Source: an uncultured Flavobacterium sp. (GTDB lineage Bacteria; Bacteroidota; Bacteroidia; Flavobacteriales; Flavobacteriaceae). From it: a DNA stretch of 13,480 nucleotides. Positions within the stretch are counted from its first letter, which is position 1. Every line of letters starts with the position of its first letter. The position numbers and the translations under genes were made by a program. Shown here one piece after another: positions 7,253 to 13,480 of this stretch. The stretch is taken from positions 1 to 13,480 of the forward strand of contig NZ_CAMLMK010000072.1 of NCBI RefSeq assembly GCF_946481155.1. Direction: 5' to 3'. Under the pieces are notes generated by a model, which was not told the origin of the DNA, ran no database searches, and worked only from the letters and a program-made list of their open reading frames with translations.

Positions 7253-8383
7253 TTATAATCTCTGACTCATGTTTTTCACCATCATTTCTTTCCATTGACG
7301 GAAATCTCCTGCTAAGATATGTTTTCTTGCTTCACGAACCAACCACATATAGAATCCTAAGTTGTGAATCGTTGCAATCTGCTTTCCAAGGTATTCGTTG
7401 GCCGCAAAAAGGTGGCGCAAATATGCTTTTGTATATTCGGTATCCACGAAAGTATGGCCCATTTCATCAATTGGAGAGAAATCGGCTTCCCACTTTTTGT
7501 TTTTGATATTAATCGTTCCGTTGGCGGTAAACAGCATTCCGTTTCGGGCATTGCGCGTTGGCATAACACAGTCGAACATGTCGATTCCCAAGGCAATATT
7601 CTCTAAAATATTGATTGGCGTTCCCACACCCATTAAATAACGGGGCTTGTCTTCCGGAAGAATGGCTGTAACCACTTCGGTCATGGCATACATTTCCTCA
7701 GCCGGCTCTCCTACTGACAATCCGCCGATAGCATTCCCCTGAGCACCTGCATTGGCAATATACTCTGCGGATTGCGCTCTTAAATCTTTATAGGTACTTC
7801 CCTGAACAATAGGGAAAAACGTCTGTTCATAGCCATACTTAAAAGGCAGGTTTTCTAAATGATTGATACATCTGTCCAACCAGCGATGCGTCATTTTCAT
7901 GGATCGCTGCGCATAACGGTAGTCGCAAGGATATGGCGTACATTCATCAAAAGCCATAATGATATCGGCACCGATAGTACGTTGGATTTCCATTACGCTT
8001 TCCGGTGAAAAGAAATGGTACGAACCGTCAATATGCGATTTGAATTTAACGCCTTCTTCTTTGATTTTTCGGTTAGAAGAAAGTGAATATACCTGATAGC
8101 CGCCGGAATCAGTAAGGATATTTCTGTCCCAATTCATGAATTTATGCAATCCACCTGCTTTTTCAAGGATTTCCGTTTGCGGACGAAGGTATAAATGATA
8201 GGTATTTCCTAAGATGATATCCGGATTGATATCGTCTTTTAACTCTCTTTGATGTACTCCCTTTACGGAAGCAACGGTTCCCACCGGCATGAAAATAGGC
8301 GTTTCAATCACACCGTGATCGGTGGTAATGAATCCGGCTCTTGCGCTGGTTTGTGGGTCTTTCTGTAATAAATCAAACTTCAT
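7253..8383 (-). CDS. tgt: tRNA-guanine transglycosylase (queuine/preQ1 insertion)
   Basis: Tgt exchanges the wobble guanine 34 of GUN-anticodon tRNAs (Asp, Asn, His, Tyr) for preQ1 in the queuosine pathway. The 376-residue protein is full length, with ETPIFMPVGTVASVKG (27-42), ILGNTYHLYLRPG-like ILGNTYHLYLRPQ (57-69), TDSGGYQ with the catalytic Asp92, FDECTPYPC (145-153), GGLSVGEP (220-227), YLMGVGTP (249-256) and DMFDCVMPTRNARNG containing the nucleophile Asp271 (268-282). The family's usual CxCxxC zinc ligands, just before YxxAYLRHL, are absent: the segment reads MGHTFVDTEYTKAYLRHL (308-325), with Gly309, Thr311 and Asp314 at the cysteine positions. His340 in TIHNLGFY remains. All other core motifs are intact, so I expect an active enzyme. 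It is the first gene of the leftward unit and has a TATCTTTG element upstream. Confidence 0.97.
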   Translation of the reverse strand: MKFDLLQKDPQTSARAGFITTDHGVIETPIFMPVGTVASVKGVHQRELKDDINPDIILGNTYHLYLRPQTEILEKAGGLHKFMNWDRNILTDSGGYQVYSLSSNRKIKEEGVKFKSHIDGSYHFFSPESVMEIQRTIGADIIMAFDECTPYPCDYRYAQRSMKMTHRWLDRCINHLENLPFKYGYEQTFFPIVQGSTYKDLRAQSAEYIANAGAQGNAIGGLSVGEPAEEMYAMTEVVTAILPEDKPRYLMGVGTPINILENIALGIDMFDCVMPTRNARNGMLFTANGTINIKNKKWEADFSPIDEMGHTFVDTEYTKAYLRHLFAANEYLGKQIATIHNLGFYMWLVREARKHILAGDFRQWKEMMVKNMSQRL

Positions 8384-8402
8384 ATAGGCGTTTTTCAGTG
8401 GG

Positions 8403-8410
8403 CAAAGATA
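8403..8410 (-). promoter_or_regulatory. tgt: Candidate tgt promoter -7 element (TATCTTTG)
   Basis: On the minus strand the octamer TATCTTTG, a full match to TAnnTTTG, lies 19 nt before the tgt ATG and is followed by C (TATCTTTGC). It is identical to the element before accA. No TTG is seen at the usual -33 spacing. Confidence 0.5.
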
Positions 8411-8618
8411 GGCTAATTTGAAAATTAGATAATTACATCTTTCAAAAAATTAGAAATGTTTTATGAATTTCACAGGATTCCGGAATGTTGCTTTTAGTAT
8501 TACAAAATCAATACCGCAAAAAACAACGAATACTTTATTGATTTTTCAAACGAATCTCATATATAAACATTTAATTAACAGGTGATTATGTAAATTTTAT
8601 CTACTTTTACGGGGTCTA

Positions 8619-8651
8619 TAATAACCGCCGGTCTACATTATCCGGTTATTA
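8619..8651 (+). promoter_or_regulatory. 9-bp inverted repeat upstream of the ferritin-like gene
   Basis: TAATAACCG (8619-8627) is perfectly complementary to CGGTTATTA (8643-8651) across 15 nt. No T-run follows, so it is not a terminator. It lies 130 nt before the start codon and could be an operator or a leader stem-loop; which one cannot be decided from sequence. Confidence 0.45.
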
Positions 8652-8781
8652 ACTCAAATACCTCCCCCAGTATCTGTCTGAAACAAGGCTACACCTACCT
8701 GAATAGATTGAAAAATAAACCGTATAGGTTTAATTATAGTAGCAACAAATAGCACAATTCATTAATTTAAAACAACACATT

Positions 8782-9300
8782 ATGAAAACCAATGGAAAAT
8801 CAAACGAGGCACACGGATTACGTGATTTATTCGAACACGGACTGAAAGACATTTACTGGGCAGAAAAAGCGCTGACAAAGGCACTGCCTAAGATGGCCAA
8901 AAATGCCACAGCACCTTCATTAGTGGGAGCAATAAATAATCATTTGGCTGAAACAGAAGAACAAATTACCCGATTGGAACAAGTGTTTGCAGCCATCGAT
9001 GTAAAACCGGTAGCCAAAAAATGTGACGCCATGGAAGGTTTAATAAAAGAAGGCGAACATGTAATGCAGGAAACGGAAGCAGGCGTAGTCCGTGATGCAG
9101 GAATCATCGCCGCCGCACAAAAAGTAGAACACTATGAAATCGCTACTTATGGCACTTTGCATGCCTTTGCCCTCACATTAGGAGAAGACAGAGCGGCAAC
9201 ATTACTGGAAATAACGCTTAATGAAGAAAAACACGCCGACGTGGCACTGACAGAAATCGCTATGGCAGACATTAATGTGGAAGCCGCAGAGCTACATTAA
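8782..9300 (+). CDS. YciE/YciF-type ferritin-like protein (DUF892)
   Basis: This 172-residue protein matches the YciE/YciF (DUF892) family of ferritin-like four-helix bundles, small cytoplasmic proteins made under stress in many bacteria and thought to bind a di-metal centre. The helices and likely ligands are visible in order: DIYWAEKAL with Glu28, NNHLAETEEQITRLE with His54 and Glu57, QKVEHYEIATYG with Glu116 and Glu119, and LLEITLNEEKHAD with Glu148/Glu149 and His151. Length is typical. It has no signal peptide. The gene stands alone: a long spacer precedes it and a terminator follows. Enterobacterial relatives belong to the general stress response; the same role here is inference. Confidence 0.93.
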   Translation: MKTNGKSNEAHGLRDLFEHGLKDIYWAEKALTKALPKMAKNATAPSLVGAINNHLAETEEQITRLEQVFAAIDVKPVAKKCDAMEGLIKEGEHVMQETEAGVVRDAGIIAAAQKVEHYEIATYGTLHAFALTLGEDRAATLLEITLNEEKHADVALTEIAMADINVEAAELH

Positions 9301-9330
9301 GAAATATAAAGAAGAATTTTTCTCCATCTG

Positions 9331-9364
9331 AAAAAGCCTCTATTCTTAGGATGGAGGCTTTTTT
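9331..9364 (+). terminator. Terminator of the ferritin-like gene
   Basis: AAAAAGCCTC (9331-9340) pairs with GAGGCTTTTT (9354-9363), followed by one more T. The stem can extend inward through T-G, A-T and T-A pairs. Just upstream, CTCCATC (9322-9328) is complementary to GATGGAG (9350-9356) and could form a competing stem. Confidence 0.85.
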
Positions 9365-9444
9365 AGTGTCTTATTTTTTAGAAACGAGCCAGGAAAGCTT
9401 TTGACACTAAATTGCAATTATCTTATAACTAATTGCTCTTTTTT

Positions 9445-9475
9445 TTGTCTCAACTCCAAATATAAATTACTTTTG
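9445..9475 (+). promoter_or_regulatory. Promoter of the split transketolase unit
   Basis: TTG (9445-9447, within a T-rich run) and TACTTTTG (9468-9475) are separated by 20 nt. This matches the Bacteroidota -33/-7 pattern (TTG, ~19-21 nt, TAnnTTTG). Transcription would start near 9482, about 19 nt before the ATG. It is the most complete promoter match I found in the window. Confidence 0.65.
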
Positions 9476-9500
9476 CAGCAGTTTAACTTTTACATATAAA

Positions 9501-10352
9501 ATGAAGCCTAACACACAACAATTAAGCAATTTAACGATTCAGGTCCGAAGAGATATCCTTCGTATGGTTCACGCTGTAAATTCAGGACATCCCGGTGGTT
9601 CTCTGGGTTGTACCGAATTTCTTGTAGTCTTGTACCAAAACATAATGGAGCGCAAACCCGGTTTTGACATGGACGGCATTGGGGAAGACCTTTTCTTCCT
9701 TTCCAACGGACATATTTCCCCGGTTTTTTACAGCGTTTTAGCCCGAAGCGGTTATTTCCCGGTTAAGGAATTAGCTACTTTCAGAAAACTGAACTCCAGA
9801 TTACAGGGACACCCAACTACTCATGAAGGTTTACCGGGAGTACGAATGGCCTCAGGTTCATTAGGACAGGGCTTATCAGTTGCTATTGGCGCAGCTCAGG
9901 CTAAGAAACTTAACAACGACAACCATTTGATTTTCTCGCTTCACGGAGACGGAGAATTGCAGGAAGGTCAAAATTGGGAGGCGATCATGTATGCTTCCGC
10001 TAAAAAAGTGGACAACCTGATTGCAACTGTCGATTTAAACGGCAAGCAAATTGACGGAAGTACGGATGAAGTTTTAAACATGGGAAGCCTTCGCGCTAAA
10101 TTTGAAGCGTTTGATTGGGATGTTGTTGAAATCAGAGAAGGAAACAATATTGAATCCATTATCGCCGGCATGAACCATGCCAAATCCCTTACCGGAAAAG
10201 GCAAGCCGGTTTGTATTTTATTACATACTGAAATGGGACATGGTGTTGATTATATGATGCATACGCATGCTTGGCATGGAAAAGCACCAAACGATGAGCA
10301 ATTAGCTCTGGCATTGGGTCAGAACTATTGTGAAGACGAAGTGGATTATTAG
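9501..10352 (+). CDS. Transketolase, N-terminal subunit
   Basis: This 283-residue protein corresponds to the thiamine diphosphate-binding (PP) domain of transketolase, the pentose phosphate pathway enzyme that moves two-carbon ketol units between sugar phosphates. Visible motifs are SGHPGGSLG (28-36), LSNGHISP (67-74), GHPTTHEGLPGV (103-114), ASGSLGQGLS (117-126) and the cofactor motif GDGELQEGQNWEA (149-161) through to the Asn of VDLNGK (177-182), which ligate Mg-diphosphate. HAWHGKAPN (256-264) closes the domain. It lacks the pyrimidine-binding and C-terminal domains, supplied by the gene at 10469. The two must assemble for activity, since the active site forms at the interface. Split transketolases are a recognised form in bacteria and archaea. 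Confidence 0.95.
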   Translation: MKPNTQQLSNLTIQVRRDILRMVHAVNSGHPGGSLGCTEFLVVLYQNIMERKPGFDMDGIGEDLFFLSNGHISPVFYSVLARSGYFPVKELATFRKLNSRLQGHPTTHEGLPGVRMASGSLGQGLSVAIGAAQAKKLNNDNHLIFSLHGDGELQEGQNWEAIMYASAKKVDNLIATVDLNGKQIDGSTDEVLNMGSLRAKFEAFDWDVVEIREGNNIESIIAGMNHAKSLTGKGKPVCILLHTEMGHGVDYMMHTHAWHGKAPNDEQLALALGQNYCEDEVDY

Positions 10353-10452
10353 AAGCAATAAGCCATCAGCTTTAAGCAGTAAGCTTAATAACTATGGCAT
10401 ATTGAGAAAATATTAACCCTAATAAAATGCTTGAAGCTTAAAGCGTATAGCA
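10353..10452. repeat. Inverted array with a 7-nt period in the transketolase N-C spacer
   Basis: Directly after the stop codon, 7-nt units run AAGCAAT, AAGCCAT, CAGCTTT, AAGCAGT, AAGCTTA (10353-10387). After an unrelated centre, AGC recurs every 7 nt at 10435, 10442 and 10449 (AGCTTAA, AGCGTAT, AGCATAC). GCTTTAAGC (10369-10377) and GCTTAAAGC (10436-10444) are perfect reverse complements, so the spacer RNA can fold into a hairpin. There is no T-run, so read-through into the second subunit is expected. Confidence 0.75.
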
Positions 10453-10468
10453 TACACCATTAAAAAAA

Positions 10469-11422
10469 ATGAAAAAATATACAAACACAGGAAGTAAAGA
10501 TACCCGTTCCGGTTTTGGAGCAGGAATGACAGAATTGGGTCAGAAAAACGAAAATGTAGTAGCACTTTGTGCCGACTTAATCGGATCCTTAAAATTTGAC
10601 GATTTCAAAAAGAATCACCCGGAGCGTTTTTTCCAGATCGGAATTGCGGAAGCTAACATGATTGGAATTGCAGCCGGACTAACCATTGGCGGAAAAATTC
10701 CTTTCACGGGAACATTCGCTAACTTTTCAACAGGCCGTGTGTATGACCAGATTCGCCAATCCGTGGCTTATTCGGATAAAAACGTAAAAATTTGTGCTTC
10801 ACACGCAGGATTAACTTTAGGAGAAGATGGCGCAACCCACCAAATCCTTGAAGATATCGGTTTAATGAAGATGTTACCGGGAATGACTGTAATCAATACT
10901 TGCGATTACAATCAGACAAAAGCGGCAACATTAGCTTTGGCAGACCATCATGGACCTGCTTACCTTCGTTTTGGACGCCCTGTAGTACCTAACTTCACTC
11001 CCGCCGACGAACCTTTTGTTATCGGAAAAGCAATTTTATTAAACGAAGGAACTGATGTGACTATTATCGCAACAGGCCACTTGGTTTGGGAAGCGTTAAT
11101 TGCTGCTGAAAAACTTGAAGAAAAAGGTATTTCCGCTGAAGTAATCAATATCCACACCATTAAGCCTTTGGATGAGGAGGCGATTTTAAAATCGGTTGCC
11201 AAAACAGGCTGTGTAGTTACTGCTGAAGAACATAACTTCTTAGGTGGTTTAGGTGAAAGTGTTGCAAGAACGTTAGCCTTAAACACACCAACACCTCAGG
11301 AGTTCGTCGCAGTTAATGACAGCTTTGGAGAATCAGGAACACCGGAACAATTGATGGAAAAATACAAGCTGAACAATCAGGCGATTGTGGAAGCTGCAGA
11401 AAAAGTAATTAAGAGAAAATAA
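10469..11422 (+). CDS. Transketolase, C-terminal subunit
   Basis: This 317-residue protein supplies the pyrimidine-binding domain (~10-175) and the C-terminal domain (~185-310) of transketolase. It carries the catalytic glutamate in IGIAEANMIG (Glu61), which activates the thiamine ring, then GTFANFSTGRVYDQIRQS (81-98), SHAGLTLGEDGATHQ (111-125) and YLRFGRP (165-171). The C-terminal domain includes INIHTIKPLDEE (226-237) and EEHNFLGGLGE (253-263). It lies 116 nt after the N-terminal subunit gene without a terminator between, so the two are probably cotranscribed. Small acetoin or pyruvate dehydrogenase E1 subunits have a similar layout, but the motifs and pairing fit transketolase better. Confidence 0.94.
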   Translation: MKKYTNTGSKDTRSGFGAGMTELGQKNENVVALCADLIGSLKFDDFKKNHPERFFQIGIAEANMIGIAAGLTIGGKIPFTGTFANFSTGRVYDQIRQSVAYSDKNVKICASHAGLTLGEDGATHQILEDIGLMKMLPGMTVINTCDYNQTKAATLALADHHGPAYLRFGRPVVPNFTPADEPFVIGKAILLNEGTDVTIIATGHLVWEALIAAEKLEEKGISAEVINIHTIKPLDEEAILKSVAKTGCVVTAEEHNFLGGLGESVARTLALNTPTPQEFVAVNDSFGESGTPEQLMEKYKLNNQAIVEAAEKVIKRK

Positions 11423-11436
11423 TTTCTCAACCGCAT

Positions 11437-11466
11437 AAAAAAACCCGCTCGTTGAGCGGGTTTTTT
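11437..11466. terminator. Bidirectional terminator between transketolase and the FKBP-like lipoprotein gene
   Basis: CCCGCTC (11444-11450) pairs with GAGCGGG (11454-11460) around a GTT loop, flanked by seven A on the left and six T on the right. It can end both converging transcripts, 14 nt after each stop codon. Confidence 0.93.
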
Positions 11467-11480
11467 ATTATAGCTTCATT

Positions 11481-12518
11481 TTAATGACAACTTTCATCTA
11501 AATGTTTTCTTAATCTCGTAGGTGTGGTGAAATCAGGTGTGGCTCCGCAACTTGGGATACCTTTGGTTTCATCCACATATAACGTTGCAGGATTATCTAC
11601 TGCCGCTCCATTATATGGATAATATCTTGTTACCGCGTTCGGATCTGAAGGATGCACATATGAGATTTCAGCAATGGTCTGATATCCGTCGTTGTCATCG
11701 TCATGATCAAATGGATCCGGCACATTGTCATCATCAGTATCCACTAAAGTACCGTCTTCATTAAAAGCGTACTCATACCTTGATTCGATTCCATCGCTGT
11801 CGTTATCGGTTCGGATAAGGGAATGAAGATTGAACGTAAAGATCAAAGGCGAGTAAGTGGGAATAGTTCCGGCGCCTGTATTATAATATCCTAATCCTGA
11901 AGGAAGGAACATTACTCCTGAACCATAATTGGTGTGCGAAACTGTTCCGTCTCCATTCAGTACGTTCTGTCCTGTTCTGAATTCCGGGATGATGTATTCC
12001 CATCCTTTAGCACCCAGATTCGCCAAATCAACACTGAATTCATTTGGTGAATACTCAAACTGAGTGTGACCAAACTCGTATTCTGATGCGCTTCCTTCCA
12101 CAAGCTTGTCGCCCAGCCACCAGCCTCTGTCTGTCACAAACACGTTATCAATACCACACGGTTTCTCGCCGTCTGCATCAGTATCCGTTTTATCATCCAG
12201 TTTGATGTAATACACTTTAAAATCAATACCATATAATTTCACAATTTTGCTCAGAACGGGGTAATCTGTCTGATCCCAGATAGAAACTGTATGGGTAGCG
12301 TCCAGTTTGAAAAACTCCACATTGGTAACATCGCCGTCGCCATTTTTGGTAACATCGATATAAAAGGTATGCAGAAATTCTTCAATCTCCGCCAAATCTT
12401 CCGGATACACCTCTGCATGAGGTCTGGCTTCTACCGGTCCTGGCGCATCATCTTTCGGGCAACCTGCCAATACCAGACATAGGGATAAAAAGGCGGATAT
12501 CTTTAAAAATCTCTTCAT
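11481..12518 (-). CDS. Surface lipoprotein with FKBP-like domain and Asp-rich calcium-binding repeats
   Basis: The 345-residue precursor starts with a lipoprotein signal peptide: MKRF, a hydrophobic core, then lipobox LAGC with Cys20 as the lipidated residue. Cys20 is followed by PKDDA, which fits the Bacteroidota lipoprotein export signal (Lys then two acidic residues near the mature N-terminus), so display on the outer face is predicted. Residues ~98-235 resemble an FKBP-type peptidyl-prolyl isomerase, clearest in the second half: GWEYIIPEFRTG (172-183), MFLPSGLGYYNTGAGTIP (203-220) and PLIFTFNLHSL (224-234). Two Asp-rich segments follow, TDNDSDGIESRYE (237-249) and DTDDDNVPDPFDHDDDNDGY (260-279), like thrombospondin type 3 calcium sites. 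FKBP lipoproteins are common in flavobacteria, where one (GldI) serves gliding; this is not clearly GldI. Isomerase activity is unproven. It is transcribed alone, divergent from the S4 gene. Confidence 0.88.
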   Translation of the reverse strand: MKRFLKISAFLSLCLVLAGCPKDDAPGPVEARPHAEVYPEDLAEIEEFLHTFYIDVTKNGDGDVTNVEFFKLDATHTVSIWDQTDYPVLSKIVKLYGIDFKVYYIKLDDKTDTDADGEKPCGIDNVFVTDRGWWLGDKLVEGSASEYEFGHTQFEYSPNEFSVDLANLGAKGWEYIIPEFRTGQNVLNGDGTVSHTNYGSGVMFLPSGLGYYNTGAGTIPTYSPLIFTFNLHSLIRTDNDSDGIESRYEYAFNEDGTLVDTDDDNVPDPFDHDDDNDGYQTIAEISYVHPSDPNAVTRYYPYNGAAVDNPATLYVDETKGIPSCGATPDFTTPTRLRKHLDESCH

Positions 12519-12559
12519 TATTTAATAAATTTTAATGGCCGCAAGATACAATTTTCATT

Positions 12560-12567
12560 TATTTTTG
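12560..12567 (+). promoter_or_regulatory. Candidate promoter -7 element (TATTTTTG) for the S4 protein gene
   Basis: TATTTTTG matches TAnnTTTG and lies 33 nt before the ATG at 12601, in the 82-nt spacer between divergent genes. The region is T-rich, so a chance match is possible, and no -33 TTG is seen. Confidence 0.35.
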
Positions 12568-12600
12568 TATCGTTATTAACAATGATTTTAACGTATTCCC

Positions 12601-12993
12601 ATGAGAATCGATAAATATTTGTGGTGCGTTCGCTATTATAAAACCCGAAGCATTGCCACAGAAGCCTGCAAAAAAGGACATATCACCGTAAACGGCCAGG
12701 AAGCAAAGCCTTCCCGGGATGTCTTTCCGTCCGATAAAATTACCTTGCGAAAAGACCAGATAAATTATGTCCTGACGGTTTTAGATGTGCCGCCAAACCG
12801 CGTAGGTGCTAAATTAGTCGATATTTACCGCAAAGACGAAACGCCGGCCGAAGCCTTCGAGCATCTGGAATTATTACGCCTTTCCAAAGAGCATTATCGT
12901 GCCCGCGGAACCGGAAGACCAACAAAAAAAGACCGGAGAGACATTGACGATTATACCATAGAACCCGAAGAAGATGGGAAAGATGCTGAATAA
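12601..12993 (+). CDS. hslR: S4-domain RNA-binding protein, Hsp15-like
   Basis: The 130-residue protein begins MRIDKYLWCVRYYKTRSIATE, a canonical S4 RNA-binding domain (~1-60, including KGHITVNGQEAKPSRDV at 25-41). The S4 domain is followed by a linker and a basic tail, RGTGRPTKKDRRDID (102-116), as in heat-shock protein 15. In E. coli, Hsp15 binds 50S subunits carrying a nascent chain and helps recycle stalled ribosomes. The length matches the family (~130) and the acidic last ten residues are unremarkable. The 3' end overlaps the methyltransferase gene that follows, so the two are probably translated from one transcript. The symbol is given by family resemblance. Confidence 0.88.
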   Translation: MRIDKYLWCVRYYKTRSIATEACKKGHITVNGQEAKPSRDVFPSDKITLRKDQINYVLTVLDVPPNRVGAKLVDIYRKDETPAEAFEHLELLRLSKEHYRARGTGRPTKKDRRDIDDYTIEPEEDGKDAE

Positions 12994-13480
12994 AGACTAT
13001 TGGGAAAACCGCTATCAAAATGAAGAAACCGGCTGGGACGCAGGTGAAATCACCACACCTCTAAAAGAATATTTTGATCAGATTGAGGATAAGAATCTTA
13101 AAATATTGCTTCCCGGCGCAGGAAATGGTCATGAATTAGATTACTTGTTATCAAAAGGATTCCAAAACGTATTCATCATAGATCTTGCCGAAAGCCCTTT
13201 GCGGAATATTCAAAAAAGACTACCTGATTTTCCGGAAAACCAATTACTGCAAGGCGATTTTTTCGAGTTGAAAAATGAATTTGATTTAATTGTGGAGCAG
13301 ACCTTCTTTTGCGCATTGTCCCCTGAATTAAGACCGCAATACGTACAAAAAATGCATTCGCTGCTTTCCGAAAAAGGAAAAATAGCCGGACTGCTTTTTG
13401 ATTTTCCCCTAACAGAAGACGGACCACCTTTTGGAGGAAGCAAAGAAGAATATTTAAACTTGTTTTCCGAAAAATTTAAA
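12983..13480 (+). CDS. TPMT-family SAM-dependent thiol methyltransferase (3' end outside window)
   Basis: The frame is open from the ATG at 12983 to the window edge (166 residues, no stop). Features of the thiopurine S-methyltransferase family are clear: DYWENRYQNEETGWDAGE at 5-22, the SAM-binding loop LLPGAGNGHELDYL (43-56), an acidic residue in IIDLAESPL, QGDFFEL, and the family signature EQTFFCAL (108-115) followed by GLLFDFPL and GPPFGGS. Family members methylate thiols or related sulfur, selenium or tellurium compounds; the actual substrate is unknown. Start 12983 overlaps the hslR gene by 11 nt; an alternative ATG at 12974 would add three residues (MGK) and overlap by 20 nt. About 25-35 residues probably lie beyond the window. 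Confidence 0.92.
   Translation, partial: MLNKDYWENRYQNEETGWDAGEITTPLKEYFDQIEDKNLKILLPGAGNGHELDYLLSKGFQNVFIIDLAESPLRNIQKRLPDFPENQLLQGDFFELKNEFDLIVEQTFFCALSPELRPQYVQKMHSLLSEKGKIAGLLFDFPLTEDGPPFGGSKEEYLNLFSEKFK

Larger units (their letters stand above)
8384..8781. other. 398-nt divergent intergenic region between tgt and the ferritin-like gene
   Basis: This spacer holds the tgt promoter-like element at its left end and an inverted repeat at 8619-8651. I found no small ORF with family features and no RNA gene. For the rightward gene the nearest -7-like sequences are imperfect: TACTTTTA (8602-8609) and TAGGTTTA (8725-8732), each with A in place of the final G. If the first is used, the transcript has a ~165-nt leader containing the inverted repeat. 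The length is unusual beside the other spacers here, which suggests regulation. Confidence 0.6.

Noticed and set aside
7364..7640. Rightward and alternative-frame ORFs over the 3' part of tgt
   Set aside because: They overlap conserved tgt codons in other frames and have no recognisable domains.
8619..8651. Riboswitch or terminator at the inverted repeat
   Set aside because: There is one short stem with no T-run and no recognisable aptamer core; recorded only as an inverted repeat.
9501..11422. A transketolase gene broken by frameshift
   Set aside because: The two parts are separated by a 116-nt spacer, each has its own start and complete domains, and two-subunit transketolases are an established form.

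Overview
The window looks like an ordinary stretch of chromosome from a member of the Flavobacteriaceae, probably Flavobacterium or a close relative. The DNA is AT-rich. Start codons lack obvious Shine-Dalgarno sequences, while several genes are preceded by the Bacteroidota-type -7 element TAnnTTTG. A type IX secretion sorting domain, a surface-lipoprotein export tag and a split transketolase all point the same way. I see no phage, insertion sequence, CRISPR array, tRNA or rRNA.

Layout. Positions 2-523 are the 3' end of a large secreted cell-surface protein, closed by a hairpin terminator. Next comes a rightward pair (681-2423): a pyruvoyl-type decarboxylase resembling fungal PsiD rather than ordinary phosphatidylserine decarboxylase, followed 45 nt later by an unrecognised 140-residue protein. 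A bidirectional terminator separates this pair from a leftward block of housekeeping genes, read in the order tgt (queuosine tRNA modification), an LptF/LptG-family permease (lipopolysaccharide export), an EamA/DMT transporter, accA (fatty acid synthesis) and dnaB (replicative helicase). The permease and transporter genes overlap by 14 nt. accA has its own promoter-like element and its own terminator. A 398-nt divergent spacer follows tgt, then a rightward YciE/YciF-type ferritin-like gene with its own terminator. Next are the two halves of a split transketolase, with the best promoter in the window in front. A bidirectional terminator separates these from a leftward gene for a surface lipoprotein with an FKBP-like domain and calcium-binding Asp-rich repeats. 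The window ends with a rightward overlapping pair: an Hsp15-like S4 RNA-binding protein and a TPMT-type methyltransferase cut off by the window edge.

Most genes are core metabolism, translation, replication and envelope functions, and no single accessory system joins them. The unusual points are: (1) the PsiD-like decarboxylase and its unknown partner; (2) a DnaB ending in an SSB-like acidic tail; (3) a Tgt lacking the three canonical zinc-ligand cysteines; and (4) two intergenic spacers (tgt-permease and transketolase N-C) built from inverted arrays with a 7-nt period that fill most of the space between stop and start codons.
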